Shown here: in pieces, positions 1-12,000 of the stretch | Layout of the letters: every line of letters begins with the position of its first letter | Numbering within the stretch: position 1 is the first letter of the stretch | DNA from: Pomphorhynchus laevis | Taxonomy: Eukaryota > Acanthocephala > Palaeacanthocephala > Echinorhynchida > Pomphorhynchidae | Length of the DNA: 64,000 nt | NCBI GenBank assembly: GCA_012934845.2 | Contig: WNNJ02000420.1 | Location: 1-64,000 of the forward strand | Direction of reading: 5' to 3' | Made by a program: the position numbers and the translations under genes | Notes under the pieces: model-generated | Told to the model about the DNA's origin: nothing | The model's database searches: none | The model's input: the letters and a program-made list of their open reading frames with translations, nothing else

Positions 1-64
1 TTAAAAAATTATAAATTTATTATAATTTTATTATAAATAACTATAATATTACAAAGTATTGTTC

Positions 65-262
65 AGGGTGCTTAAGCATCGAGAGGAATTATAAAGTAAG
101 AAATTATTGTTCACAAATTTCGACTATTGCAATAGTCGGTATTGTAAGGTTAGTAGATGAGGTACTAAAAGACCTCAGTGTTATGAAAAGGACTATTGCA
201 ATAGTCGAAAATGCATGAACAATCATTTCTTATTTTATTATTTCTCTCGATGATTAAACGCC
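65..262. mobile_element. MITE-like inverted-repeat element
   Basis: Two arms of about 72 bp (65-137 and 191-262) are reverse complements with roughly 85% agreement, around a spacer of about 50 bp. Both inner ends carry the self-complementary GACTATTGCAATAGTC, and both outer ends begin with GGG followed by a shared CATCGAGAG block. There is no reading frame, so if mobile it relied on a transposase supplied elsewhere. No convincing target-site duplication is visible, so the superfamily is unassigned. Confidence 0.65.
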
Positions 263-716
263 CTATATAATATAAGAGCACATCGAACGTATCATTGGAC
301 ATTACAAAGTATAGTGACTCAATAATAGCATGAAAAATATTTTGTTAGTCACCGTTATAGGAAGAAGATAATTAGGAACAGTATTGTTCCTGACGATGAT
401 GGTAGTAGCCTCTCAAATACAGGAGCACTATCTTTTATTTCTTATTGGTTTTGTTTAATGGGTTATTATATTGTGATAATATCACTGAGGAATATTATTA
501 GTAAAGTTCAATTTAAAAGATGTAATTCGTGTCAGCTACTGTAATTTAGTCTGTATTGTTGAGTCTTACAGTAAATATTGCTGAAACACGCATTTTAACT
601 TGGTGAATTAAAATGAAGATTTAAGATTCGTTTAGATATTTTCAACAATAGCTCAACAGGCAATCAATTCAACCGATTTCATATACTATAATTACAAATA
701 TAATTTTGTAAAGATA
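263..716. other. AT-rich spacer, nothing recognised
   Basis: No open frame with protein-like content and no strong repeat. A short stretch near 300-420 (ACAAAGTATAGTG to GGTAGTAGCCT) loosely resembles 2,736-2,800, which hints at an old dispersed repeat. Confidence 0.4.
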
Positions 717-1105
717 TTAGAAATATATTCATCCTAACCTGTCTTTTAAATATTAAGGAACGATCAGATATAGTAGAACGACAACAAAAATTATTATTAT
801 ATTTCGCTAGTACCTACTAGAATCTTCAGAAATTTGCATTTAAATTTTTATTTTTAGCAAGTCTTGCAATTCAATAAAAAATTTCCAAATACATGGTGGC
901 ACATTAATCTGTTAGAAATATATCCGTCATGATCTGTATTTTAAATTTTTAAATATTAAGGAACGATCAGATATAGTTGAACGACAAAAAAAATGATATT
1001 TCGCTAGAAACTACTAGCATCTTCAGAAATTAACAAAAATAAATATATTAGAAATATATCAATCCTGATCTGTCTTTTAAATATTCAGAAACGTTCAGGT
1101 GTGAT
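717..1105 (-). repeat. Dispersed repeat with CTGAAGA-hairpin-GAAA core, three copies
   Basis: Copies at about 717-829 and 910-1,026, and a partial one at 1,047-1,105, share the same order on the minus strand: CTGAAGA, a 5-6 bp hairpin of the GCTAG/CTAGC type, GAAAT, an AT-rich run, then blocks around GATCGTTCCT and AGATCAGG. The core sites are 802-829 and 999-1,026. The arrangement resembles the CUGAnGA-stem II-GAAA part of hammerhead ribozymes known from Penelope-like elements, but an extra base follows CTGAAGA and the other helices are not clear. Confidence 0.55.
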
Positions 1106-1422
1106 AAAAAGGTAAACACAGTCAGTCGAAGCGTAAGGATTTACCAAATTTATCAGAAGCAAATCAACTGCGATCAAGATACTGTCCTCATAGAAAGTTT
1201 GCCCTTGCACCTTCTGATAAAAGTAACTTGCTAAAGAGTTATCAAGATTCAACAATAATCACAGCTGCTTCAAGAGATGGAGCAGAAGTGGCCATGGGAT
1301 ATCGAATGGTATACACATCCTTTGAAACAAATGGAGTAATTGCAAGTATTGCTGAACACGGTGAACGGTAAATTTAAATCCGATATCAAATAAATTATAA
1401 TGGTCGTTTTCGCAATAATATA
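1106..1422. other. Spacer between dispersed repeats
   Basis: No gene recognised. The stretch 1,130-1,360 is slightly richer in G+C than its surroundings, but none of its frames resembles a protein known to me. Confidence 0.3.
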
Positions 1423-1690
1423 AATTAGAAATATATCAATCCTGATCTGTATTTTAAATATTCAGAAACGTTCAGGTGTAATTAAAAGTCAACGAAATTA
1501 TTATTTAATTTCGCTAGTAACCATTAGCATCTTCAGAATTTGAAATATAGCAATTGGAAACATAACATCGTCAGAAAGTTGGAATCGTTTCTAATTTCGA
1601 AAGATGCTAGTAGTTACTAGCGAAATGTCAAAATAATTTTGTCTTTCAATTGCACATGATCGTTCCTGAATATTTAATTATTTAGATTTT
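1423..1690. repeat. Dispersed repeat pair in opposite orientation
   Basis: A minus-strand copy (1,423-1,536, core 1,509-1,536) is followed by a plus-strand copy (about 1,599-1,690) of the same family as 717-1,105. Both carry the GCTAGTA...TACTAGC hairpin followed by GAAAT and a GATCGTTCCTGAATATTTAA block (in the minus-strand copy the block reads as its complement, diverged). The head-to-head layout gives a weak palindrome. Confidence 0.5.
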
Positions 1691-2490
1691 CTCTTGATAA
1701 AAGTTCTTACAAATAAACATATCCTAAATAAATAACATAATAAATAAATAATTAATAAACATAACATCTTCAGATATTTGAAACAACATAAAAAATGAAA
1801 ATAAATTACGTAAATAAAGTTTAGTGTCGGTTTCCTACTACATTGATATTGCTGACGTAAAAATCGTTATACTTGCTCATGTATAATTTACTTTCTGTAG
1901 GGACCGCAGCAAACAAAAACATAACCCTGAATCAAAAAAAAACATTAAAACGTGAACCGAAGAAATTAAATAACTAAGGGGATAACCAAAGCATTTTTAA
2001 ACAACAAATTGAAAACATTTTATTATTTATATTATATAAATTTGGATCAAAACAAAAAAAGTAAAATTATTAAATGTCGAGTAAAAAATAAGTGTTATAA
2101 TCCAAGACTTTCGTTCATATTAATTTTAAGGTCAAGTCAGCTTTATTATCAACCATTAAGTTATCTAATGGTAACTTAATGCTCCATAATGAGCTAGTAA
2201 AATCATGGCTCATCAAATTATAGCTCAATAATATTTGGTAGTTCAATTAGCCATTACGCCGATAAGTCTTCCAGTGTTGGTTTTTGATCCAGCAATAATT
2301 ATTCATTAAGTTATCTTTTAGTTTCTTCTTAAATATTAAACGCTTCTAAAATCATACAAGATTCTTTTGATAATATAGTAGATCTATCAAAATCAATTAT
2401 TGATTTTGACTTCTACATTGAATATATTAATGTAGAAAACTGACAATAAACTTTATGTAATTTTTCAATTTTTTGTGTTTCAAATTTATG
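1691..2490. other. AT-rich DNA, nothing recognised
   Basis: Low-complexity A/T sequence without a convincing reading frame or strong repeat. Confidence 0.4.
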
Positions 2491-2492
2491 AA

Positions 2493-2600
2493 TTAATGCT
2501 AGCAGTTACTAACGAAATATAATAATTTTGTTGATTTTCAAATTTGATAATAATTTTGTTGATTGTTCCTGAATATTTAAAATAAAGATATTACAGAACA
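2493..2600 (+). repeat. Dispersed repeat copy, hairpin-GAAA family
   Basis: A diverged plus-strand copy of the family seen at 717-1,690: a GCTAG...CTAAC hairpin, CGAAAT, a TTTTGTTGATT stretch and the GTTCCTGAATATTTAAAATA block. Confidence 0.4.
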
Positions 2601-3545
2601 GCTGATATTTTAGATACTGGCTAGAACAAGAAAAATGTAATTTAATAAATTTAATTATAAATTTATTGATATGAACCAAGCCAAATCTATCTACAATTTC
2701 TTTAATAAATAAATTAAAGCATCAAATTTCACAATATTACAGAGTATAGTGCCAAAATCACGAGGAACAAAAATGTGGATCTTGATGACGGTGACGGTAG
2801 CCTTTAAATTTTTGGGTTCATAATATTAACTTCGTCATATTGTAAATAATTATTAATTGCGCGATAATGCTGGAATATTATTCGGTACACCGAACTTGAA
2901 AGATATAAAATCATTCGAGGAACTCAGGAAAATTCAAACTATGGGCCGAATAGATTACTTTCCCTCAGGTAATTTTTATAGTTATAATACAAGTGGATTG
3001 TTATTTGGGTACGAAAATAGATATGTAATATGTTAAAATAGAAGACAAACTTCCAAAAGTAAGTTGTTTCTCGAATAGGAAGATAGGTTAGAAGATGAGG
3101 CACTTACTAATTAGAGAAAATACAGGAGAGAAATTTGTCCGCATTAAACAGCATGCATGTAAACTGTTTGGATTAATGATGAATATGGAACAAATTAACT
3201 CGTTTACCCGGTCTATGACATTTATAACGATGAAAAAACATGAAAATTAAAAATGAAAAGTGTATGGTTTACCTCAACCTATTGACCTTTAATCTTTATT
3301 CTAAAACATTATATGCAAACTAAAAAATAAAGTGGAATTTCTAAATTCTTATTTTTCGCAGTTTCCATTAATTGTTCTTCTTCACTGGTCTTGTGTATCA
3401 ACCTGTTACTTTGGAAATTAGACATGTCATCATATTTATAATGACGATAAACAAAACATGTAAAATATAACGAAGAAAATAAAATGAGAAGTAATTAATA
3501 AAAAACATTTTTTACATCAACCAAACTTTTGCAAAGCAAAAGTAC
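2601..3545. other. AT-rich DNA, nothing recognised
   Basis: No protein-like frame and no clear repeat apart from the weak similarity of 2,736-2,800 to 300-420. Confidence 0.35.
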
Positions 3546-3549
3546 TGGT

Positions 3550-5160
3550 TCTGTATCTACAATGTCAGTCTACGCATTTCTAGCCATCCGTCGATCAAAT
3601 GAATTCAAACTTGTACTGGTCGTTCTCGATGTTTAACCTTGTGCTGTACTATTAGACGCTACGTCTTATTTGCAAAATTATCCAAGTGTTGTTTGATGTG
3701 ACCAGACCACCTAAGTGCTTTCCTCCCCAATGCATCTTATTCCGGTTATTCTCATTCGGTCCAGAACTTCATACATGTTAATAAAGTCCTTAAAGAAGTT
3801 TTCGTAAATCAGGCGAAACATCCTTATTTGGATGAACCATCCTGATTTGACTAGTATATTAAAATTGAATTTTTTATATGATAAATGTGATTTCTTCATT
3901 TATTTATGTGAGATTGTGCGTGCAAAGATACCAGATAGTTTATTTCGAAAGTTTATTTGCTTTTATGCGAGCTCTTAAATATGCCTTTGATAGTGTTTGG
4001 TAGTCAATATTGTTGCTTAGATAATATGATGTAAAAATTATTTTAATTTGGTTATGATAGAGTTGGGCAAACTTGATGTTCTCTTTTTGATTATAAGTCG
4101 TTGTCTAGCCAGTACATCTTATACTAGGAAACAAGCTTTTCGAATTTTGATAAGCTGCCTTTAATACCAGAACAGGGCATATAAATTCATTGCTTACAGC
4201 TTAGCATCAAATCGCGTTGACTTTTACATCGCCTTCCAAACTGCGCTCGAGTCAATCCTTGCAGGCTGAAATTATGATGTCACGATAACTTGAGCCCATT
4301 ACTCTCGTCATTGAGCTGTTTACTTTGACATTGTATTCCAATGCAATTTCAGTGCATCTTTCCATCACTTGCATTTCATTAAAGCTTCTTACATTTTAGA
4401 TTCAAGAAAGTGCTATATCATTAGTGTAAAACTTTCATTGTTTCCTTGCGTATTGATTTCTTGACTTCGTCCAGAAGAATCTCAACGTAGCTAAGGCTCA
4501 ATGATAACCTCTAAAATATTCCTTTCGAGATTTTAAGGCTTCTTCTTAGCTTATTGTTCCCATATTTGATATTTCCAATGCAGATAGTAGTTAATCCTTA
4601 GCACGAAAATTGGTGGAAAATTTTTCTTTTCAAATTCCACTTCATTCTGGAATTGCTAACGAAAGCTTTTACAAGATCGATAAATAATAAGGTGTTTGTT
4701 TTCTTCAGTGTTTATATGATGTTTCATTGTCAAAGGATGATTATAACATCGATTGTAGAACGGATTGGCATGAAACCAAATTAATTTGGATCAATTTTAA
4801 CAGAGCATATTAGTCGTCTTTTGATTTATTTTCTTTAAATCTTTGAATGATCGATCATCATTAGACTAATGAATCTTAGCTATTACACTGTAACATAATT
4901 CATTTATTTTTGGTACGATGTTGAGTGTTGATAACCTTATTATACGCACTTTATCCATTTTTAGAGTTAATCCTCAGAATCAAAATATCACTGATGGTTC
5001 TGCACTCATATACGTCTAGTATTTCTCCTCAACGTAATTGGCAACTAATACCAGCTTCTTTTATGTCGTAACTGCAATCTTTTTTAAAGGCAGGGGCTTT
5101 AACTACCTTTTTTTAAATCAGTGGCTATTTCTGCATCTCTATTTTCGAATTTTAGCTGTC
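3550..5160 (-). mobile_element. Decayed LINE reverse-transcriptase remnant
   Basis: Read on the minus strand, short frames in succession recall the reverse transcriptase of an L1/RTE-type LINE. GFMPIRSTID near 4,748-4,780 matches the usual GFmpgrST motif. LLFIDLVKAF near 4,655-4,695 matches motif A (FVDLeKAFD). EVLDRMRITGIR near 3,740-3,780 recalls the C-terminal RMR..R.RW block. The order is correct for one element, but many stops and frame changes separate the pieces and no 3' tail can be defined. An old insertion; the exact clade is uncertain. Confidence 0.6.
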
Positions 5161-5204
5161 ATTTGCATCTAAGACATGATATATAAATTATAAAAGTTTA
5201 AAGA

Positions 5205-5575
5205 AAAACGGCATCCGCCGACAAAACATAGTTGTTAAAACCAATATTTCGGTTTCCAAACTTTTTTGGTTTCCAATATTCCGGTTTCCAATATTTCAGC
5301 TTATGTTTCGCTTGGAAACCGAAATATTGGTTTTAACAACAATGTTCTGTCAGCGGATGCTTTTTCTTCTTTCAACATTAATGTGGACCGACATCCTCGA
5401 CTCTCTTTCAAATTTATAATTTTTTATAATAATTTATAATTTATAATTTTTTTCCAAGCGAAACCATTTTGGAAACCGAAATATTGGTTTTAACAACAAT
5501 GTTCTGTCGGCGGATGCCTTTTCTTTTTTCAACAATAAAGTGGACCGACATCTTCGACTCTCTTTCAAATTAATA
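5205..5575. repeat. Direct and inverted copies of a roughly 105-bp repeat
   Basis: Two direct copies lie at 5,308-5,413 and 5,468-5,572; both run from GGAAACCGAAATATTGG to GACTCTCTTTCAAATT. A partial inverted copy lies at 5,206-5,262. The first copy faces the inverted one across short GGTTTCCAATATT repeats. This is non-coding. The CGAAA-type border and CGGCGGATGC block resemble 3' ends of Penelope-like elements, but this is only a suggestion. Confidence 0.5.
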
Positions 5576-6822
5576 AAAGTTCATTTATATATTTAAAAAG
5601 TTTTAATTTTATTTTTTTTATAATACTAAAAACATATATTGCTTCAATTTAGTAATCTTGCTTTTAAGACAACTTAAAAGTTCTGAACGTTTTGATAGAA
5701 TTTGCATTATTCTAATAAAATTGCATCAGTTGTTATTTAAAAAAATTTACTTTTCATTTAAAAAGTTATAAGTTATTATTTAAAAGCCACTGTAGGCTAA
5801 AATTAAAAACTAATAATAGACACAAAGAACTCAAAAATGTTGTAAAATATAAATTTATTTTGCAGTATTATTTATATGATATGATATGACGTCTTTAATA
5901 TAAAGCTAGCGTCTTGAACTAAATGTGGCTGAAGTCGTAAATTAAATGTAGACTGACGTATTAAATTAAGTCATAAGTAAAGACTTACGTTTTCAATACA
6001 GAGTGACATCTTAAATTAAATCTGACTTTTTAAATTAAATACAAGACGTGTGAAACTAATCAATTTTTACAAATTAATTTTCATTAGCTGAATATTAGTT
6101 AATAAAATATACAAATAAATAAAATAAATATTAATAGAATGATAATTAAAAATGAAAATTAAAAAGTAATAAAATAAAATTTTAATAAAATAGATAATTA
6201 CTAATTAAATAAAAATAAAGTATTTTATTAGCAAAGTAAAATGATTTTTATATTAGTATTATGAAACGATTATATTTTTAAAATGATGACTTTTGAAATT
6301 ACGATTATAGCGCAGAATATCGTGGCATTTACAAAAATGATTAAGATACTAAATAATAAATAGATACTAAAGAATCGAGCTAAATACTAAATAGCAAGAG
6401 GTAAGACTGACAATTGTTTTCGGGTATATTAAATGAGGATCATGTTTTTACAGTGAGCATATACTGCCATCTCAATATGCATACAAAGAATATTTCTGTA
6501 ACCTTAGAATACAACTAATTTGAACTAACAGCTCTGTAATGAAGAAGATCATGAATTTATAGAAGGTTTAATTGATTATAACTTAAAGGCATCAATTTAT
6601 ACAGCAAGCGATCTTTACAAACAACAATATCAGCTCTTTCGAGTATTGTATTACTCGAAAGATACTCTTTCGTAAGATCTTACCCAAAAAATACTCTTTC
6701 GAGTATTTAGATTAAGCCTTTGTTTAAGTGAAAAGCTGTATTACCATATGGCGTTCTCAGTGAAAAAACTAACAATGGACTGAACAAATAGCAGTTATTT
6801 TCAGTACGATTTTTCTTATTCT
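5576..6822. other. AT-rich DNA with a small perfect hairpin
   Basis: No gene recognised. A 10-bp perfect inverted repeat (6,636-6,645 with 6,652-6,661, 6-nt loop) is followed by partial repeats of ACTCTTTCG. Confidence 0.35.
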
Positions 6823-7175
6823 TCAGCCGTTGCCCCGCTTTGAGGCGGGGTCGGCCATTTGGGATTTCGACTTATCTTGAGCCTGGTCTGGGTGAAGTCC
6901 AGATGCCATCATATCTGTATGAAGGTAATCTAGCCATCGTCGATTAAGTCGACCTCTCGGACGTTTGCTTCTGATTTCGTACTTTAAGGCGATCTTTGCA
7001 AGGGAATAATTTTCATTTCGCAACACGTGGCCTACCACCGAAGTCTAACCTCTTGCACTTTGTCTCACGATTGGAGCGACCCCGTATCTTTGGAGGATAC
7101 ACATATTTCTTACGTGGTCACATCGCGTTATCCCGCTTATCCATCGCAGCAGTTGTCTCCATGACCGCTAGTTTC
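6823..7175 (-). mobile_element. RTE-type LINE, C-terminal remnant
   Basis: The minus strand encodes the tail end of an RTE/BovB-like LINE polyprotein. WISGITRCDHVRN (about 7,130-7,175), RYGVAPIV, KVQEVRLRW and GHVLRNEN come first, followed in one frame by RPRGRLNRRWLDYL, GLHPDQA and ADPASKRG up to the stop at 6,823. This order is diagnostic for the region after the RT palm and thumb. At least two frame changes separate the upstream pieces from the last 71 codons. 5' truncated, as is normal for LINE insertions. Confidence 0.8.
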
Positions 7176-8659
7176 AGTGTGATTAAGTAATAATATTGAT
7201 GTTTTGTAGTAATAAAAGTAGTGTCGAAACTTCGATGTGATCGAATACTAGAGTACCACCTACTCTTACTGTAGAATAAGTGATGAAGGTATGTGGAAGA
7301 TGAGTTCTGCTTATCGTCCACATACGATATAATTATTTATATTAAATAATTATTATAATATAAATATTATTTATATTAAATAATTATTATAATATACATA
7401 TTATTTATATTAATGTTAAATTATATAATATTAAATAATATTTATATTAAATTTTATTTATATTTATCAACAAGTGGATATAAAGAGAGAACAAGAGAGG
7501 GTTTTATCCATATAAATGGGATAAGAAAATAAGAGAAAACAGTGTGATACTTAAAGGCATAGCCATTTTTTAACTTGAATTATGAGAAGCAAACACAAAA
7601 GGGCAGTGAAGCGAAAATCTTAACTCAAAAGCAATATTAAAAGTAAATCAAGCTAAGATTAATGTAGTATTTTCGTAACCTTATTAAGTTCAGCAATTAG
7701 CTTCTCGTACCTTAGTAACTAAATAGTAAACTCATAAAAGTAAAAATGTATTGATTACATAATTACAAAATACATCTAGTTTTTGAAAATATTTAAAATA
7801 CCTAAAACAGCTAACACTCTTTTATACAATTTATAATTTCTGTCATTTTAAAATAAGAAATAAATACCGAACTTTCATAAAATTCAAATTAAAGAGAAGG
7901 TTTACAAAGTAGCTATTTTGAATGTCCTAGGACATTTGTCCTAGTTCGTAAAATAAATCGCATTATTCTAATGAAATTAGTAAAGGCGAATTAGTATTTT
8001 AGATTAATAAGCGATAAGACTATTGCAAAAAAACCTAAAACCTAAATCTGTTTAGCTACTATCACATTAACATGCCGATTAAAACAATACAAATTAATAA
8101 AATAATATCAATCAATTCAGTAAATTAATAAAATCAACTAATTAAATCAATTAAAATTAAATTTATATAATTATATTGTATATATAAATTACATCCTGAT
8201 TCACTATTGTTTTTCACTATAATCACATTAATAAAAGATTAATGTGGTTAGAAATTAATTAGAGATTAATATGATTATAAGATTTATGTGATTTTACGAT
8301 CTTAGACAATCAATTAAAAAAATTAGTAACAAATGTTTAAGAATATATTTATTAAATGAAATATATGTATCCTTAAATTTTTAATATTATGTTTTAATAT
8401 TATTTTTTAATATTATTTATTAATTATTGATTAACAAATTCATATTATTTAATTGAAGACATTGTTTTATCATCCAAAAAATCTAAAAATATAAAAATTA
8501 TTGTGCAATTAAATAATCTTTTAGTTTTGATGCAGCTGTCCTTTAATGTTATTCTGTAATTGAATATAAATAGAATATTTGCCCCATTATATAACTTTTA
8601 TAAAATAATTGAAGCTGTAACATCGCCATAACATCTAAGTAAACAAAGTAAGTAAAAGA
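7176..8659. other. AT-rich DNA downstream of NPRL3
   Basis: No gene recognised. Between about 7,325 and 7,470 an imperfect AT-only tandem repeat is present (TTATATTAAATAATTATTAT recurring). The segment lies 3' of the NPRL3-like gene and may include its 3' untranslated region. Confidence 0.35.
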
Positions 8660-9056
8660 TTAAATACAAAGTAACGGGTTGTCATCAGCAATTTGAGCGG
8701 TATATAGCAAATTTGGCAACGAATACACTAGTGATAGAACTTCTCCTCTACTCACGTTTTCCATAAACATTATAGCTTCAATATGTTCAACTCTCTTAAA
8801 GTACTTGTACAGTCTAAACGAACTTGGATATTCAAATCAAAAGCTTTTATCTTAATCAACCTTTTGAACAAGGCTTTATCTTCATCAGACTTGTTCATTA
8901 ATTCCCGGTTTATGTATGAATTCACAACAATATTATCATCAACGTAGATAAAGCCTTTTGCTTGTGATTTATTGCATTCGTTCAAATGAGTAAACTCATG
9001 CTGAAGTGTACACCTGCCATCATTACTCCCAGCATTGTCGATTTCAGATACAGAAG
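8660..9056 (-). CDS. NPRL3: NPRL3 terminal exon with a frame change
   Basis: The exon opens after a good acceptor (TTTCAATTTAG) at 9,057-9,058 and runs in one frame through ELMNKSDEDKALFKRLIKI. Between about 8,805 and 8,836 the family-like reading passes to another frame: FRLYKYFKRVEHIEAIMF, then SRGEVLSLVYSLPNLLYTA, ending DDNPLLCI and a stop at 8,660. The family's C-terminus has the same layout (LLHYFRGRHHLEEIMYNEN). The first frame by itself ends at 8,770 with unrelated residues. Explanations: a sequencing or assembly slip, a real frameshift mutation, or an unusual splice that I do not see. Confidence 0.7.
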
Positions 9057-12000
9057 CTAAATTGAAATAAGCCGAATATAAATACTGAATCTTATATTAA
9101 AATTATTCACTATTCACAGGTGAGTTGGTTGGTTACCGCCAACTGAAGCTCAAATGAATTTTTAGGTATGTCAAATCCTGAATTAACAGACTGGATAACA
9201 AATATGTATGTGTGGATATGACTGATCAAGTTACGGTGAAGCATCCACTCTATCGTCTGTAGATACTTTACCTACGAAAAATTAATCAAAAATTAAAATA
9301 CAAAAATAATAATTAAGACATAAATTAAAACCTTAAAAGAAATAATTAAAAAAAAACAAAAATTATTTTTTTACAGAAAAATAATTTCATTTACAGTTTC
9401 ATAAACATTACAAATTATGATCAATAAAACCCTTATGAAAAGGCTATATTTCAATAATAAATGATAGCCGTTCCTTAATACATTTATAAAAAGAATAAAA
9501 ATCTAAAATTTTATTGATAAGAACATGTTTTATTTGTTTCAATGGACTTTTAAATTGGATTCTAAACTAAAATCTATTATCGTGCGGAGATAGATTATCG
9601 CATGATTATGATTAATATATAATTTTTAAAAATAATCATTTTCTACAATTTTATTGAATTTATTATGGATGAAATATTAAATTTATAAGAAATACATTAT
9701 CAGGTTTAAACAGTTATACGAGTATTTATAATTTTGGTAGAAGTATCTACCAAAATTTGTATCTATCAAATTTGTCTTGTCGTATGATTTGCATAAAATG
9801 TTAATGAGCTTAGTGAATTCCTGCTATATTATATTTTAAGATTAATTAAAAGAATATCTTCTAATTTTTGAATGAAATTTTATCAATTCTTTAATAGTAA
9901 GTGAGGACCGCGATGCTCTAACTCATTCGATTGCCTACTCTGCTATAGTCTTAATATTAGTTCACTCATTCATTGGGCAATGGGTAAGTCTTGTTTCCAC
10001 GCGGCTAATGAACTAACTGGTTTGTATCAGTCGTTGATATAGTCACCTACGAGTTATGTCTGATTCCTTCTTTTGCCTAACAGTGGACTAAAGAAAAAAG
10101 CGGAAGAGGGTTACAGATCACGTTTATTTGCAGCAGAACAAAGGTCAATATACCATTGATCATAAGAGTTTCGTTGTTAGGTACTGTGCAACACGACAAA
10201 CGTGTGGAAAGGACTTCGAAAGTTCTTTCCAGAAACGGTGAATGCTACTTTGCTGGTAGAGGGGTAACCATAATTGGTGAAGGTGAGTAGCTATAGTCTG
10301 GATCTAGTATTCAACTTATGGATTAAGGTTGGATCTTGAGCTATTCGGAGGTTACTAATAGAAAGCGACTGTACGCAGGTGTTAGAATACTTATAATCCC
10401 GAATTTTCATTTGTAATAGAGAAGTTTAACACATGAAAACAAAAGGTCTGTTTTTAGCAAACCTTATTTCAAAGAAAATGGTTTAAATGTTGTGTATACG
10501 TAGCCCTGCAACGTTAGCTTAGAATAATCAGCATTTAACAAGGATATTCGAGTTGTATTCAATGGTACTCCCGTAAGTGATCCCCTCGTTCCACTAGGTG
10601 ACTTAAATGTTTACGTTGGTGATTGTGATACTGAAAGTGCTGAAGAAGATCGGACTTCCAAATCTAAAAGTAAGTGGGTTTGGCTAATTAAATTTTTGTT
10701 CCTTAACAAACGTCAATAGCTAACATTAAATCATATCAAACACTAATTTTCTTTGATCGAACACAAATATATCTATCGAGGTACTTGGTATTAGGATACT
10801 ATTAGTTAAATATCAATTAAAGGTCAACTTTGTAATCTTATTTCTGATATGCGACTTTATGTTCTGGACACTTAGGTGAAAAGAAAAACTGAGTTGTCAA
10901 CTTATCGCTACTTGTTGTGAGTAAAATACCTGCCGTTTGCAGATTGGACCGGTTGATTAATCTGTTAAACAATATTTTATTAAGTTCATCTGTTAAGCGA
11001 CTGGAATCTTTAGAGAAGTTGGGTGATATTGAACTTGATAAATAGGTCAGCTTCTAAAATGTTTTAAAGGACGATCAAGATACTTGATCGTCCTTGGAAA
11101 GCAAACAACATATTAAACCTTTATGACTCTAGAAAGTCTCTGTTGACCAACAAATGAGTGCAAACTTAGTCGTTAAGATGAACACTTTAAAAGCCTCTTT
11201 AATCCGGTTATTGTATCTTTTTATAGAAATATGTTTCAAATTTCGTCTACGATTAGATTAAATCATCTGCGATTAGATTTATCTAATCACAGACAAATCA
11301 GTTGACGATCACAAATCGTAGAGCAGAATTAGTCGATGATGTATATGAATTTCAATCCAGATAGCGGAAATTTCCAATTTCAGCAAAGATTTACGTTACG
11401 GTACAATATAAACTTTTGTAGAAGGATTTCTAGAATAGCTGGTATAAAAATGTTAAAAACTTACCTGTATTTCGCAAATATGCAATTGCTTGCAATAAAA
11501 ACCCCAATCACGGAAGATATTCAGACATAATTTCCCAAAGAACTGTTTTTAAACTTCAAACTTAAAAACGCTGATCTACAAGCAGTGCAAGTTAAGTGTC
11601 GGGGATGACCAATTAAAGGCGTGTTCCAATACGATTCGATATTGTTGTAATGCATCCAAAATTTATTCATTAAAGGTTTATCAATTATCGGCTTCGAAAT
11701 GACTTTTAGCGTATGCATTTGGTAGACATTTTATTTACTATTTTAATTGACTAAAACATTTAATTCAAAATATTACTAGCCTTTGAACGATGGTCGTAAA
11801 TAAGTTCCGATTCCTTTTCGTGCATGTTTAAATCAAGAGTAAAATCCATTAAAGCTGAATTAAGGGAATAATTGAACTTCGTTCCAAAGTCCTCGTAACA
11901 AGAATCGTCTCTGAAATAAAGGTTGAATTTCAACAATTTCTCGTTCAAGAGCATACATATTTTTGAAATCAGATAGAACATATACGTTGTGTCCACTAAT